The position numbers were made by a program, and so were the translations under genes. Shown here piece after piece: positions 15,612 to 23,611 of a stretch of 36,710 bases of DNA. Below the pieces are notes generated by a model that was not told the DNA's origin, did no database searches, and saw only the letters and a program-made list of their open reading frames with translations. The stretch is from Blastococcus sp. KM273128 (lineage in GTDB: Bacteria; Actinomycetota; Actinomycetes; Mycobacteriales; Geodermatophilaceae). Position 1 is the stretch's first letter; each line of letters starts with the position of its first letter. The stretch covers positions 1 to 36,710 of the forward strand of contig NZ_SSXA01000040.1 in NCBI RefSeq assembly GCF_021698975.1, in the 5' to 3' direction.

Positions 15612-16454
15612 TCAGCCCCGCCGGCACACCTGCTGCACCAGGTCGGTGAGCGCCGCCCGCAGGCCGTCGTCGACCGGCAGGTCGACCACCACCTCCGGCC
15701 GGTCGCCGATCCGGACCCCCACGGGGAACAGGTGCGGCTGCTTCACCTCCGCCAGCACGTGCGCGTCGCAGGTGACGAGCGTGAAGGCCACGCCGCCGGC
15801 CGCCGCCGCATCACCCGCAACCAGCTCCAGCGGTATCTCCGCCGCCACGTCGAACAGCACGTTGCCCCCGATCCGGCCGACGACGACCTCCTCCTCGGCG
15901 CCGAGCCGGGTCAGGGACAGGCGGCCCGCCAGCCGCTCGGGGCCCGCCTCCAGCCGGTCCACCCGGAGCGCGACCGCCTCGGCCACCGCGCGCGCATCGC
16001 ACTCCTCCTGGTGCACGCGGGCGAGGGTGTCCCCCTCCAGCGGCACACGCACCTCCTCGACCACCCCGTCCGGGCGGAGCAGCGTCACCCGCGCGGCGGG
16101 CGCGCCCCCGCCCGCGGGGCAGACCGCCTCGCCGTAGGGCGTGGGCAGGTCGGTGACCCGCCCGGCCACGAACTCCGCGTCGGCCTCCGTCGGCGGGAGC
16201 GGCGCGAAGCCGGGGGCGTCCAGCGCCACCCCGGTCACCGTGTACGGCTCGCCCCCCGTGTGGGTGATCCGCACCTGGACGCGGCCGCCGACGGCCTCGT
16301 CGGTGCGCAGGCGGACCGCCTCGGCGGCGATGCCCGGCACCCGCGGCGCGACGGTGGCGGGGCTGCTCACCGCCTCGGCGCGCGGTGCGGCCTGCTCGGC
16401 GCCGCACGCAACCAGGAGCAGCGCCCCCGCCAGCGCCGCGGCCCACCGCACCAT
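15612..16454 (-). CDS. Putative lipoprotein of unknown function
   Basis: A 280-residue protein with a short lipoprotein signal peptide and lipobox (LALL-type region ending LLLVAC, Cys17). It would be lipid-anchored on the outer face of the membrane. The rest is a mostly beta-type, acidic sequence with cysteines near the middle and C-terminus (GEAVCPAGG, QEECDAR, LVTCDAH, QVCRRG) but no motif I can name. A TACGCT hexamer lies 8 bases upstream of the ATG, so it may be transcribed leaderless. It follows the Rieske gene on the same strand after 28 bp. Confidence 0.75.
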   Translation of the reverse strand: MVRWAAALAGALLLVACGAEQAAPRAEAVSSPATVAPRVPGIAAEAVRLRTDEAVGGRVQVRITHTGGEPYTVTGVALDAPGFAPLPPTEADAEFVAGRVTDLPTPYGEAVCPAGGGAPAARVTLLRPDGVVEEVRVPLEGDTLARVHQEECDARAVAEAVALRVDRLEAGPERLAGRLSLTRLGAEEEVVVGRIGGNVLFDVAAEIPLELVAGDAAAAGGVAFTLVTCDAHVLAEVKQPHLFPVGVRIGDRPEVVVDLPVDDGLRAALTDLVQQVCRRG

Positions 16455-16482
16455 GCCGCCGCAGCGTAGGGCGGCGACCGCG

Positions 16483-17358
16483 TCAGCGGTGGCGGCTCGG
16501 CACCCGGGCCTTCACCCGGCCGGCGTCCATGCGCACCTCGAGCTTCTCCTGCGGGTTGGCCGCCGGCCCGCGACGCGGCTCACCGTTGTCGAGGTCGAAC
16601 GCGGAGCCGTGCCAGGGGCACACCAGGCACTCGCTGCCGCGCACCGTCTCCACGGTGCCCTCGTCCAGCGGGCCCGACAGGTGCGAGCAGGCGCCGACGA
16701 AGACGTCGACCCGGGCACCGCGGCGGACGACGGCCAGCGGGACGGACATGCTGCCGCCCTTGCCGGCGCGCATCGTCGGCCGGCCGTCGGGCAGGTCGTC
16801 GAGCGGGCCGAGGTCGATCCAGTCGGTGGTCAGCGCGCGGACGGCGGTCGCCGCGTGCGACGCCCCGGAGGACTGCGCGTAGGACATGTGCCCGCCGATC
16901 GCCGCCGAGCTGCCCGCCAGGCCCAGCCCCGCGTAGGCCAGGGCGCGACCCAGCGTCCCCCGGCCGCGGGCGCGAGCCACGAGCGAGCCCCCGTAGAGCC
17001 CCAGCGCCGCGGTGTTCATCACGGCGTGCAGCGCACCGAGGCGGCGGACCCCCGCACCCTGCTCCGACCAGTCCGCGGCGCCCGACAGGGCGGCCGGCAC
17101 CGAGGCGGCGACACCGGTGCCGATCAGCACGGTGGCTGCGGGCCGCAGCGGGGGCACCGCGTCCAGCAGGGCGGCGGAGACCCAGCTGCCCACCGGGACC
17201 TGCACCAGCACCGGGTGCAGCGGGTGCCCCAGCCAGGTGCCGTGCAGGACGTCCTTGACCGCGCTCGGCAAGCCCTGGACGGCGCGCCGGGCCGGCTCCA
17301 TGGCCTTGTCGAACGCCGTCACGTCGCCGATGCGGTCCAGGAAGCCCATGAGACTCAT
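16483..17358 (-). CDS. DUF2231 membrane protein fused to a Rieske [2Fe-2S] domain
   Basis: A 291-residue protein. The first 170 residues form a DUF2231-type membrane domain (LGHPLHPVLVQVPVGSW near residue 45, then several hydrophobic helices). The C-terminal 100 residues are a Rieske ferredoxin-like domain with both cluster-binding boxes, CSHLSGPL and CPWHGSAFD (C-x-H ... C-x2-H). The predicted function is membrane-associated electron transfer; the partner is unknown. Such DUF2231-Rieske fusions are common in actinobacteria. The start is the MSLMG methionine; a second ATG three codons later is possible. Confidence 0.88.
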   Translation of the reverse strand: MSLMGFLDRIGDVTAFDKAMEPARRAVQGLPSAVKDVLHGTWLGHPLHPVLVQVPVGSWVSAALLDAVPPLRPAATVLIGTGVAASVPAALSGAADWSEQGAGVRRLGALHAVMNTAALGLYGGSLVARARGRGTLGRALAYAGLGLAGSSAAIGGHMSYAQSSGASHAATAVRALTTDWIDLGPLDDLPDGRPTMRAGKGGSMSVPLAVVRRGARVDVFVGACSHLSGPLDEGTVETVRGSECLVCPWHGSAFDLDNGEPRRGPAANPQEKLEVRMDAGRVKARVPSRHR

Positions 17359-17492
17359 GGGCGGCCCCTACCCGCGCGTCCCCGCCCCGACGCACGGGAG
17401 TTCGACGACTCCGCCGGGGAACGCACAGGTGACCGTGAGCAAGGACACGGGTGGTTGCCAGCTCCGCCAGGCATGTATTGGCGTGACAGGGG

Positions 17493-17507
17493 TTCACCCG
17501 GGGTGAA
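17493..17507. promoter_or_regulatory. 15-bp perfect palindrome in a divergent promoter region
   Basis: The sequence ttcaccc-g-gggtgaa forms a perfect inverted repeat between the divergent Rieske (minus) and GtrA-like (plus) genes, 40 bp upstream of the latter. It is a possible regulator-binding site. The regulator is unknown. Confidence 0.35.
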
Positions 17508-17547
17508 TTCTTGATCGACCGCCCCGCCCACCACGTGAAGGACACCC

Positions 17548-18066
17548 GTGACCTGCGCTTCCCCGCCCCGCCGCGGCCGGGCCGCCGACACCGTCGGCGA
17601 CCTGCCGGGCGGGACGGCGCCCGAGGAGCCGGCGGGCGCCGAGCGGGTGGCGGCCTTCCTGCGCGGGGACGCGATCCCGGCCCAGTTCCTGCGGTTCGTG
17701 CTGGTCGGCGGGGCGAGCACCGTCGTCTACGCGCTGCTCTTCGTCGCCGGGCACGGCTGGGGCTACCTCACGGCACACCTCGTGGCGACGGCGGCGTCGA
17801 CCGTGCTGGCCAACGAGCTGCACCGCCGGCTGACCTTCCACGCCGACGAGCGGGTGCACTGGTTCACCGCCCAGTGGGAGGCCGGCGGCGTCACCGTCCT
17901 GGGCCTGCTGGCCACGAGCACCGCCCTCGGCCTGCTCGACGCCCTCACCGGTGACGACCAGCCCGTCCTGCAGATCGCGACGGTCGTCGGCGTGACCGCC
18001 TTCATCGGCCTCCTGCGCTTCATCGCGCTGCGCTGGATCTTCCGCCCGGCGCCGGCGCGGGCCTGA
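17548..18066 (+). CDS. GtrA-like membrane protein
   Basis: A 172-residue protein with a 40-residue Pro/Ala-rich cytoplasmic head and about four transmembrane helices (QFLRFVLVGGASTVVYALLF at about residue 47; later LLATSTALGLLDAL and IATVVGVTAFIGLLRFIALR). The pattern fits the GtrA family, which helps move lipid-linked sugars across the membrane during cell-wall or O-antigen glycosylation. The GTG start has an AAGGA Shine-Dalgarno. No glycosyltransferase partner is adjacent, so the substrate is unknown. Confidence 0.85.
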   Translation: MTCASPPRRGRAADTVGDLPGGTAPEEPAGAERVAAFLRGDAIPAQFLRFVLVGGASTVVYALLFVAGHGWGYLTAHLVATAASTVLANELHRRLTFHADERVHWFTAQWEAGGVTVLGLLATSTALGLLDALTGDDQPVLQIATVVGVTAFIGLLRFIALRWIFRPAPARA

Positions 18067-18105
18067 CACGGGCGTCCGCACCCGATCCGCGGCCCGGGCA
18101 TCGCC

Positions 18106-18111
18106 TAGCCT
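18106..18111 (+). promoter_or_regulatory. -10 hexamer TAGCCT, leaderless start for the metallophosphoesterase
   Basis: TAGCCT matches TANNNT and ends 7 bases before the GTG at 18119, with no Shine-Dalgarno. Transcription would begin at or very near the start codon. Confidence 0.5.
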
Positions 18112-18118
18112 CTGTGCG

Positions 18119-19675
18119 GTGAGCGAGCCCACCGCGTCGACCTCCCCGTGGCCGGGCCGGGCCCGCGTGGCCGCGCGCTGGTCGGCCCGCGTCGCGCTCG
18201 CCCTGACCGGGGCGCTCGTCGCCGTCCTCCTCTTCGCCAAGGTCTCGGCGCCGATCGGCCCCTTCGACGCGACGCTCGCCTTCCACCCCGCGCCCGGCGG
18301 GGCCGTGGTCGCCGTCCCGCCGCTGGGCTCCCTCGCGGTCGACGCCTACGACGGCCCGCTGCGGCTGGACATCTCCCTGCAGTCGGTCGACCAGGCCCGT
18401 GCGCAGGCGCTGGCCAACGACCCGGTGCGGCTGGCCGGCGTCGTGGACCGGGTGACGGAGGACCTGCGGTCGGCCGTGGTCCGGCTCGTCTGGGTGACGG
18501 TGCTCGTGGCGCTCGCCGGCGCGGCCCTCACCTCCTGGCTGGTGCTGCGCCGGCGCCGTGAGCCGCTCATCGCCGTCGGCATCACCGCCGCGCTGCTCGC
18601 CGGCACCGGTGGCCTGGGCGCGGTGACGTGGCGCCCGGAGGCGCTCTCCCAGCCCACGTACACCGGCCTGCTGGTCAACGCCAACAGCCTCATCGGCAGC
18701 GCGCAGGACCTCGTCGCCCGGTTCGACGCCTACCGGGCGTCGCTGGAAGACCTGGTGGCCAACGTGGGCACCCTCTACGCCACGCTCTCCGCCCTCCCCA
18801 CCCCGAGCGGCACCGGCGACTCGGTCGTCCTGCTGCACGTCTCCGACATCCACCTCAACCCGGCGGGCTTCGACCTGGTCCGGCAGGTCGCGGAGAAGTT
18901 CGACGTCGACGGCATCCTCGACACCGGCGACATCACCGACTGGGGCTCCGAGCCCGAGAACCGGCTCATCACCGCCGTCGGCGACCTCGACGTGCCCTAC
19001 GTGTACATCCGCGGCAACCACGACTCGGCCACCACGGCGGGCATCCTGGCCGCCCAGCCCAACGTCACGGTCCTCGACGACTCGGCGGTGACGGTCGCCG
19101 GCATCCGCGTCGTCGGCACCCCCGACCCGCGGTTCACCCCCGACAAGAGCACCGGCGACGACGACGCGGGCGTCGACGTCCTGGAGCGCTCCGGCGAGGA
19201 GCTGGCCGACTACACCCGCACGCTCGCCGAGGAGCCGGCGATCGCGCTCGTCCACGACCCGAAGCAAGCACGGCCGCTGGACGGGCTCGTCCCCCTGGTG
19301 CTGGCCGGGCACACGCACAACCGCGTGGTGGAGGAGCTGGAGGACGGGACCCTGCTCATGGTGCAGGGCTCGACCGGCGGGGCCGGCCTGCGGGCGCTCG
19401 AGGGCGAGTACCCCGAACCGCTCACCTGCACGGTGCTCTACCTGGACCCGGAGACCGGCGCGCTGCAGGCCTACGACGACATCACCCTGGGCGGGCTGGG
19501 CGCGACCGAGGTCACCGTGGAGCGCACCCTGGTCGGCGCGGACCCCGCCGCGACCGGCGCGGAGGCCCCGGCCGACGCCGGCACCGCGGGCTCGCCCGTC
19601 CCGGTCGAGGGCGGCGCCGCCGGTCCGCCCGTCCCGGGCGCCGAGCCGCTCGTCCCGGCTTCCCCGGCGGACTGA
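18119..19675 (+). CDS. Membrane-anchored calcineurin-like metallophosphoesterase
   Basis: A 518-residue protein. A first transmembrane helix (about residues 20-40) and two more around 120-165 precede a catalytic domain with the metallophosphoesterase signatures LLHVSDIHLNP (about residue 240), ILDTGDITDWG, RGNHDSA (about 300), ALVHDP and LAGHTHNR (about 396). These provide the Asp, His and Asn ligands for a dinuclear metal site. The catalytic domain probably faces outside. The last 45 residues are Pro/Ala/Gly-rich and likely disordered. The substrate is unknown. The gene appears leaderless. Confidence 0.9.
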   Translation: MSEPTASTSPWPGRARVAARWSARVALALTGALVAVLLFAKVSAPIGPFDATLAFHPAPGGAVVAVPPLGSLAVDAYDGPLRLDISLQSVDQARAQALANDPVRLAGVVDRVTEDLRSAVVRLVWVTVLVALAGAALTSWLVLRRRREPLIAVGITAALLAGTGGLGAVTWRPEALSQPTYTGLLVNANSLIGSAQDLVARFDAYRASLEDLVANVGTLYATLSALPTPSGTGDSVVLLHVSDIHLNPAGFDLVRQVAEKFDVDGILDTGDITDWGSEPENRLITAVGDLDVPYVYIRGNHDSATTAGILAAQPNVTVLDDSAVTVAGIRVVGTPDPRFTPDKSTGDDDAGVDVLERSGEELADYTRTLAEEPAIALVHDPKQARPLDGLVPLVLAGHTHNRVVEELEDGTLLMVQGSTGGAGLRALEGEYPEPLTCTVLYLDPETGALQAYDDITLGGLGATEVTVERTLVGADPAATGAEAPADAGTAGSPVPVEGGAAGPPVPGAEPLVPASPAD

Positions 19676-19686
19676 GCTCCGGGTCC

Positions 19687-19692
19687 TAGGCT
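19687..19692 (+). promoter_or_regulatory. -10 hexamer TAGGCT, leaderless start for a small lipoprotein
   Basis: TAGGCT ends 6 bases before the ATG at 19699, in the 23-bp gap after the metallophosphoesterase gene. Confidence 0.5.
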
Positions 19693-19698
19693 CGGCGC

Positions 19699-20031
19699 AT
19701 GACGTCGCCGCCCCGCGCCGCCCGCCTCGCCGCCGGAGTTCTCGCCGGCGGGCTCTCCCTCGCCGCCCTCACCGGCTGCAGCTTCTCGTCGCAGAACGTC
19801 TCCTGCAGCGGCGGCACCTGCACGGTGACCCTCACCGGCACGGGTGCGGAGGCGGAGATCCTCGGCACCACGCTGTCGTTCGACAGCGTCCAGGACGGCC
19901 GCGCATCGCTGAGCGTAGGCGGGGCCACCGTCTCCTGCGCGCAGGGGGAGAGCGTGGCCGCCGGTCCGCTGGAGCTCGCCTGCTCCAGCGTCACCGACGA
20001 CTCGGTGGAGCTGCGCGCCACCGTCGGCTGA
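19699..20031 (+). CDS. Small putative lipoprotein
   Basis: A 110-residue protein. A lipoprotein signal peptide ends at SLAALTGC, followed by a small Ser/Thr/Gly-rich beta-type domain with paired cysteines (SCSGGTC, SCAQGES, LACSSV). Probably anchored on the cell surface; the function is unknown. It lies 23 bp after the metallophosphoesterase gene but has its own -10-like hexamer, so it may be transcribed independently. Confidence 0.75.
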   Translation: MTSPPRAARLAAGVLAGGLSLAALTGCSFSSQNVSCSGGTCTVTLTGTGAEAEILGTTLSFDSVQDGRASLSVGGATVSCAQGESVAAGPLELACSSVTDDSVELRATVG

Positions 20032-20055
20032 GCGGCCCGTCGGGCGCCGCCCGGC

Positions 20056-20691
20056 TCAGGACGGGTGCGCGACCTCCACGACGACCCGCGTCGGGGCCTC
20101 GAGCAGGTACACCCGGAAGGGCGCCTCGGCGTTCGTCCCGACGAACGACGTCGTCACGCCCTCGAACGTCGCCTCGAAGGCCACCTCGGTCACCGTGCCC
20201 GTGCCCGCGCCGGTCACCGGCCCCGGCGCGGCGAACTCCTCGACGCCGGTGTCGTACGGGTAGCCGGCGCCGGTCACCTGCACCTGCAGGACGGCGTCCC
20301 CGGCCAGCTCGACCTCCTGGCCGCGGCCCGGCTCCGTCGCCTGGTCGACGTACCGGACGTCCCAGCCGGGCGTCCCGGTGCCGCCGACCTCGAGGACCAC
20401 CCGGTCGAAGCCGTCGTGCGCCCCGACCCGGACGTCGCGGACGGTGACGCGCGCGTCGGCGGAGGGCTCGGCGGTCTCGGGTCCGGCGTCGAGGTCGGCC
20501 GGGGCCGGCGCCTCGGAGGTGCCGGTGCCCGGCTCGCCGCCGGGGTCCGGCGACGACGCGCTCCCCGAGGTGCTGCTGGTGGTGGCGCCGGCCGACGACG
20601 ACTCCCCCACCTCACCGCTCCCGGCGCACCCGGAGAGGGCTAGGAAGGAGGCGACGACGGCGGGGAGGAGCAGCTGGGGACGAGCGCGCAC
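20056..20691 (-). CDS. AMIN-like domain lipoprotein
   Basis: A 211-residue protein with signal peptide and lipobox (FLALSGC, about residue 18) and a Ser/Thr/Pro/Glu-rich linker to about residue 75. A C-terminal beta domain follows, with VRVGAHDGFDRVVLEVGG, GWDVRYVDQA and a RVYLLEAPTRVVVEVAHPS end, the pattern of actinobacterial AMIN-like domains thought to contact the cell wall. The frame is open upstream into the tRNA region; the GTG at 20691 begins the signal peptide and is my choice. It converges with the small lipoprotein gene. Confidence 0.8.
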   Translation of the reverse strand: MRARPQLLLPAVVASFLALSGCAGSGEVGESSSAGATTSSTSGSASSPDPGGEPGTGTSEAPAPADLDAGPETAEPSADARVTVRDVRVGAHDGFDRVVLEVGGTGTPGWDVRYVDQATEPGRGQEVELAGDAVLQVQVTGAGYPYDTGVEEFAAPGPVTGAGTGTVTEVAFEATFEGVTTSFVGTNAEAPFRVYLLEAPTRVVVEVAHPS

Positions 20692-20775
20692 ACGACACAG
20701 CCTCGCATCCGCGGACCCCCGCGCGGAGGAGGCGCGAGGGGCATGTATTGTTCTCGCTGCCCCCGGCGAACACGA

Positions 20776-20848
20776 GCCCCCATCGTCTAGCGGTCCAGGA
20801 CGCCGCCCTTTCAAGGCGGTAGCACGGGTTCGAACCCCGTTGGGGGCA
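20776..20848 (+). tRNA. tRNA-Glu (anticodon UUC)
   Basis: 73 nt. The acceptor GCCCCCA pairs fully with TGGGGGC; the anticodon arm is CCGCC-CTTTCAA-GGCGG; the T loop is TTCGAAC; the discriminator is A; CCA is not encoded. First of three tandem tRNAs. Confidence 0.96.
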
Positions 20849-20871
20849 CGCATCACCAGCACCACCAGCAA

Positions 20872-20945
20872 GGCCCTGTAGCGCAGTTGGTTAGCGCGCC
20901 GCCCTGTCACGGCGGAGGTCGCGGGTTCGAGTCCCGTCAGGGTCG
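20872..20945 (+). tRNA. tRNA-Asp (anticodon GUC)
   Basis: 74 nt. The acceptor GGCCCTG pairs with CAGGGTC (one G-U); the anticodon arm is CCGCC-CTGTCAC-GGCGG; the T arm is GCGGG-TTCGAGT-CCCGT; the discriminator is G, as expected for tRNA-Asp. It lies 23 bp after tRNA-Glu. Confidence 0.96.
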
Positions 20946-20968
20946 CTCTCCGGTGAGATCACCGGGAG

Positions 20969-21042
20969 GGGCAGGTAGCTCAGTCGGTACGAGCGCTCGC
21001 CTGAAAAGCGAGAGGTCGGCGGTTCGACCCCGCCCCTGCCCA
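20969..21042 (+). tRNA. tRNA-Phe (anticodon GAA)
   Basis: 74 nt. The acceptor GGGCAGG pairs with CCTGCCC; the anticodon arm is CTCGC-CTGAAAA-GCGAG; the T arm is GGCGG-TTCGACC-CCGCC; the discriminator is A. The Glu-Asp-Phe order is a conserved actinobacterial tRNA cluster and the three are probably co-transcribed. Confidence 0.96.
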
Positions 21043-21056
21043 CACTTCTCCAGCAC

Positions 21057-21082
21057 ACGGGCCCGGCAGCTGCCGGGCCCGT
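21057..21082. terminator. Bidirectional terminator between the tRNA cluster and the glycosyltransferase-like gene
   Basis: A perfect 26-bp palindrome (acgggcccggcag and its complement) lies 14 bp after tRNA-Phe and 6 bp before the stop codon of the convergent gene. Confidence 0.85.
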
Positions 21083-21088
21083 CGTCGT

Positions 21089-22117
21089 TCAGGCCCAGCT
21101 GCGGTCGGCCAGGACCTGCGCGTAGACCTCGCCGTGCACCTCGCGGACGGCGGTCCGCTGCTCCTCGCGCCAGCCGCGGTCGGCCGGCCGGGGCATCGGC
21201 CGGGTCAGCGCCGCGCCGATCGCGGCGGCCAGCGACACGGGGTCCAGCCCCGCGCGCTCGTCGTTGGTGTAGGGCACCACGTCCGACCACTGGTCGGCGA
21301 ACCACCCGCAGCTTGGTGCCACCACGCGGGTGCCGACGTCGCGGCAGATCTCCACGTCGGGCGAGTGGGTGCCGCACCGCTCGGGGAGGACCGCCACGTG
21401 CAGCTGCTGGAGCTGGCCGGCCCACTCGCCGGCGCCGTAGCGGACGACCTCCAGCTCGCCGGCGTCGGCGAGGGCGACGATGCCGGGGTCAAGCGCCGGA
21501 GCGGCGGCCGCGTCGACCAGCACCCGCAGCCGCCCGCCGCCGGACAGCGCACCGGACAGCGCCGCGCGCACCATCCCCACGGGGTCGGGCACCGCGCCGG
21601 ACGCCGGGCCGACCCGCACGCCCACCAGCCCGCGCTCGGCCCCCAGCTCGGGGTCGGGGACGGCGAGGGAGGGGTGGGCCACCACGATCGCCGTCCGCCC
21701 GTAGCGCTCGGCGATCTCGTCCGCGGCGCCCACGGTCAGGGTGAGCACGACCTCCGCGGTGGCCAGCACCGCGGCGAGCAGGGCGTCGTGATCCGCGGGG
21801 CCCGCGTCCCGCAGCTGGTGGACGGTGACGACCAGCGGGATGCCCAGCCGCTGCAGCTCCTCGGCCCACGCCTCGGGCTCGGCCGGCCCCGGGTGCCCGG
21901 CCCCGGCGTGCAGGTGCACGACGTCGACCTCGGTGGCGCGGGCGGCCAGGTGCGCCCGTTCCAGCCACGCGCTCGCCCCGCCCGGATCGCCGACCCGCAC
22001 CACCCCTGCGGGCAGCACGGCATCGACGTAGGGGCCGCCGTGCGGGACGGACACCACCCGGACACCCGCCCCCGGCGTCGGGGGCAGCCCCGGGGAAGGG
22101 GGATCTGCGTGGGTCAC
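21089..22117 (-). CDS. Glycosyltransferase-like (GT-B fold) protein, function unknown
   Basis: About 342 residues. The layout (VRVVSVPHGGPYVDAV, then EVDVVHLHAGAGH, a LVVTVHQLRD strand and a C-terminal CRDVGTRVVAPSCGWFADQW) resembles group 1 GT-B glycosyltransferases. The nucleotide-sugar-binding E-x7-E motif is not clear, so the activity is uncertain. Two GTG starts are possible, 22150 and 22117. I chose 22117 because only it has a GAGGAG Shine-Dalgarno upstream, though the 12-base spacing is long. No biosynthetic partners lie alongside. Confidence 0.7.
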   Translation of the reverse strand: MTHADPPSPGLPPTPGAGVRVVSVPHGGPYVDAVLPAGVVRVGDPGGASAWLERAHLAARATEVDVVHLHAGAGHPGPAEPEAWAEELQRLGIPLVVTVHQLRDAGPADHDALLAAVLATAEVVLTLTVGAADEIAERYGRTAIVVAHPSLAVPDPELGAERGLVGVRVGPASGAVPDPVGMVRAALSGALSGGGRLRVLVDAAAAPALDPGIVALADAGELEVVRYGAGEWAGQLQQLHVAVLPERCGTHSPDVEICRDVGTRVVAPSCGWFADQWSDVVPYTNDERAGLDPVSLAAAIGAALTRPMPRPADRGWREEQRTAVREVHGEVYAQVLADRSWA

Positions 22118-22284
22118 GCGGCGGCTGGTCTCCTCGTGCGGTCGAGCCACGACAGCAGCGCGGTGCCGCTCGACGTCGTCAGCCCCCGCCGACGTCCGTG
22201 CGGCAGGGCCGGTCCTCTCTACCCTCCCGACGTCGCGGGCAACCCGTGATCAACTCCATCGGGTGAGTCCGCACGACCGGCGCG

Positions 22285-22959
22285 TCACGGGGCGACGCGG
22301 CGGGCGGTCGCGTACGACGGCTCCCGGAAGCGGGCGAGGGGGCCGGTGGCCGCCAGCCCCGGTGGCGGGTTGCGGACGGCGTCGAAGCGCTCTCCCGTGT
22401 CCGGCCGGCCCCGCGCCCCGGTGGCCCGCAGCGTGGCGAAGGGCCGCCATGCCTGCGAACCGGGCGCGACCACGAGCGTGAAGGCGACCGCGCCGCCCGC
22501 CGCCCCGAGCGGCTCGGGGTCAGACGGCAGCGAGGGGACGTCGGGGAACGCGGCCAGACGCACCGGCCCGGCGGCCGACCGGTAGGCCATGATCGAGCCG
22601 TAGGTGGCGGCGGCGTCCGACCGCAGCACCGGCACGCGCCGGGTCAGCGGGCCGCGGCCGCTCGTCGAGAGCAGGAGGTCGACCGGCGCGCCGCCGTCCC
22701 CCGACACCCGGACGGCCAACCCCAGGACGTCGGGCAGCGGGGCCGGGAGCCCGGCGCCGCGGGAGAGCCGGACCACGGCCGCGCTGGTGCCGCTGCCGTC
22801 CAGCCACGGGACCCCCAGCGGCGGCTCGGCGCCGTGCCGCTCCAGGACTGCGTCCAGCACCGCGCCGCGCGCGTGGATCGGCCGGCCGTGCCGCCACCGC
22901 GCCACGAGGCCCATCGGCCCCGCCACCAGCCGCCCGGCGACGGCGAACGGATCCGGCAC
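22285..22959 (-). CDS. Conserved uncharacterised protein
   Basis: A 224-residue protein beginning VPDPFAVAGRLVAGPMGLVA, with ARWRHGRPIHARGAVLDAVL and VRLSRGAGLPAPLPDVLGLA in the first half. Actinobacterial homologues are, to my recollection, named phosphodiesterase without clear support. I see no catalytic metal motif, signal peptide or membrane span. The GTG start is firmly set by a GGGGAGGAG Shine-Dalgarno, although the frame is open upstream. It is divergent from the small membrane protein gene. Confidence 0.72.
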   Translation of the reverse strand: MPDPFAVAGRLVAGPMGLVARWRHGRPIHARGAVLDAVLERHGAEPPLGVPWLDGSGTSAAVVRLSRGAGLPAPLPDVLGLAVRVSGDGGAPVDLLLSTSGRGPLTRRVPVLRSDAAATYGSIMAYRSAAGPVRLAAFPDVPSLPSDPEPLGAAGGAVAFTLVVAPGSQAWRPFATLRATGARGRPDTGERFDAVRNPPPGLAATGPLARFREPSYATARRVAP

Positions 22960-23175
22960 CGGCGCTCCTCCCCTCGGTCGAGGCGGCTGCCCTACCCGTC
23001 CGCGGGTGCCGGCCATGCAGACGGCTGCGGGACACGACGGCGGGCTGGCGCGGCGGGCCACGGCGAGAGGTGCCGAGCCCGACGGTGCAGTGCGGGCGAA
23101 CCGCGGGTGAACTCTGCGGAACTCGTGACGCATCTTCGGAGACTTCTGCCCGATGACAGCGCGGGATCGACCGCC

Positions 23176-23181
23176 TACGTT
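23176..23181 (+). promoter_or_regulatory. -10 hexamer TACGTT, leaderless start for a small membrane protein
   Basis: TACGTT ends 6 bases before the ATG at 23188, and a tgacag -35-like hexamer lies 16 bases further upstream. There is no Shine-Dalgarno. Confidence 0.5.
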
Positions 23182-23187
23182 GAGCAC

Positions 23188-23403
23188 ATGCTCTCGACGC
23201 TCCTGGTCATCGGCGGTGTGCTGGTCGGTCTGATCCTGCTGCTGGCCGTGATCGTGAGCCTGAGCGCCCGCCCCGCGACCACGAGCCGCGGCGCGCAGCG
23301 CGGCCCGGTCACGCCGGACTGGGCCGCCGACGCCGGCCGTCCGCACCCCGACGCCTGGTCGGCCCCGGCCCTCTCCACCAGCGAGATGCCTGCCATCCGC
23401 TGA
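23188..23403 (+). CDS. Small single-pass membrane protein
   Basis: A 71-residue protein with an N-terminal transmembrane helix (STLLVIGGVLVGLILLLAVI) and a short hydrophilic, Pro/Ala-rich cytoplasmic tail ending STSEMPAIR. No known domain. Longer versions upstream lose protein-like character; the ATG at 23188 directly precedes the hydrophobic helix and follows a -10-like hexamer. The function is unknown. Confidence 0.72.
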   Translation: MLSTLLVIGGVLVGLILLLAVIVSLSARPATTSRGAQRGPVTPDWAADAGRPHPDAWSAPALSTSEMPAIR

Positions 23404-23415
23404 CGCCACGAGCCC

Positions 23416-23452
23416 GGGTCCCGGCGGCTGCGTCCACGCGCCGCCGGGACCC
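23416..23452 (+). terminator. Terminator hairpin after the small membrane protein gene
   Basis: Perfect 13-bp arms gggtcccggcggc (23416-23428) and gccgccgggaccc (23440-23452) have an 11-base loop and start 13 bp after the stop codon. The following 159 bp to 23611 shows no gene. Confidence 0.75.
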
Positions 23453-23611
23453 GCGTGCGTCCGCGCCCGGCGGTGGGTGCAACCGGTCAGCCCGCCGGCG
23501 CCGTGCCGCGCTCGTGCGCATGGCTATGGTTACCCCGCGCTGACAACCGCGGTGATGCGCCTCGCGGTGGTGCGGGCATCGCACCCACGACGCCGCGGAC
23601 GCTGCCGAAAC

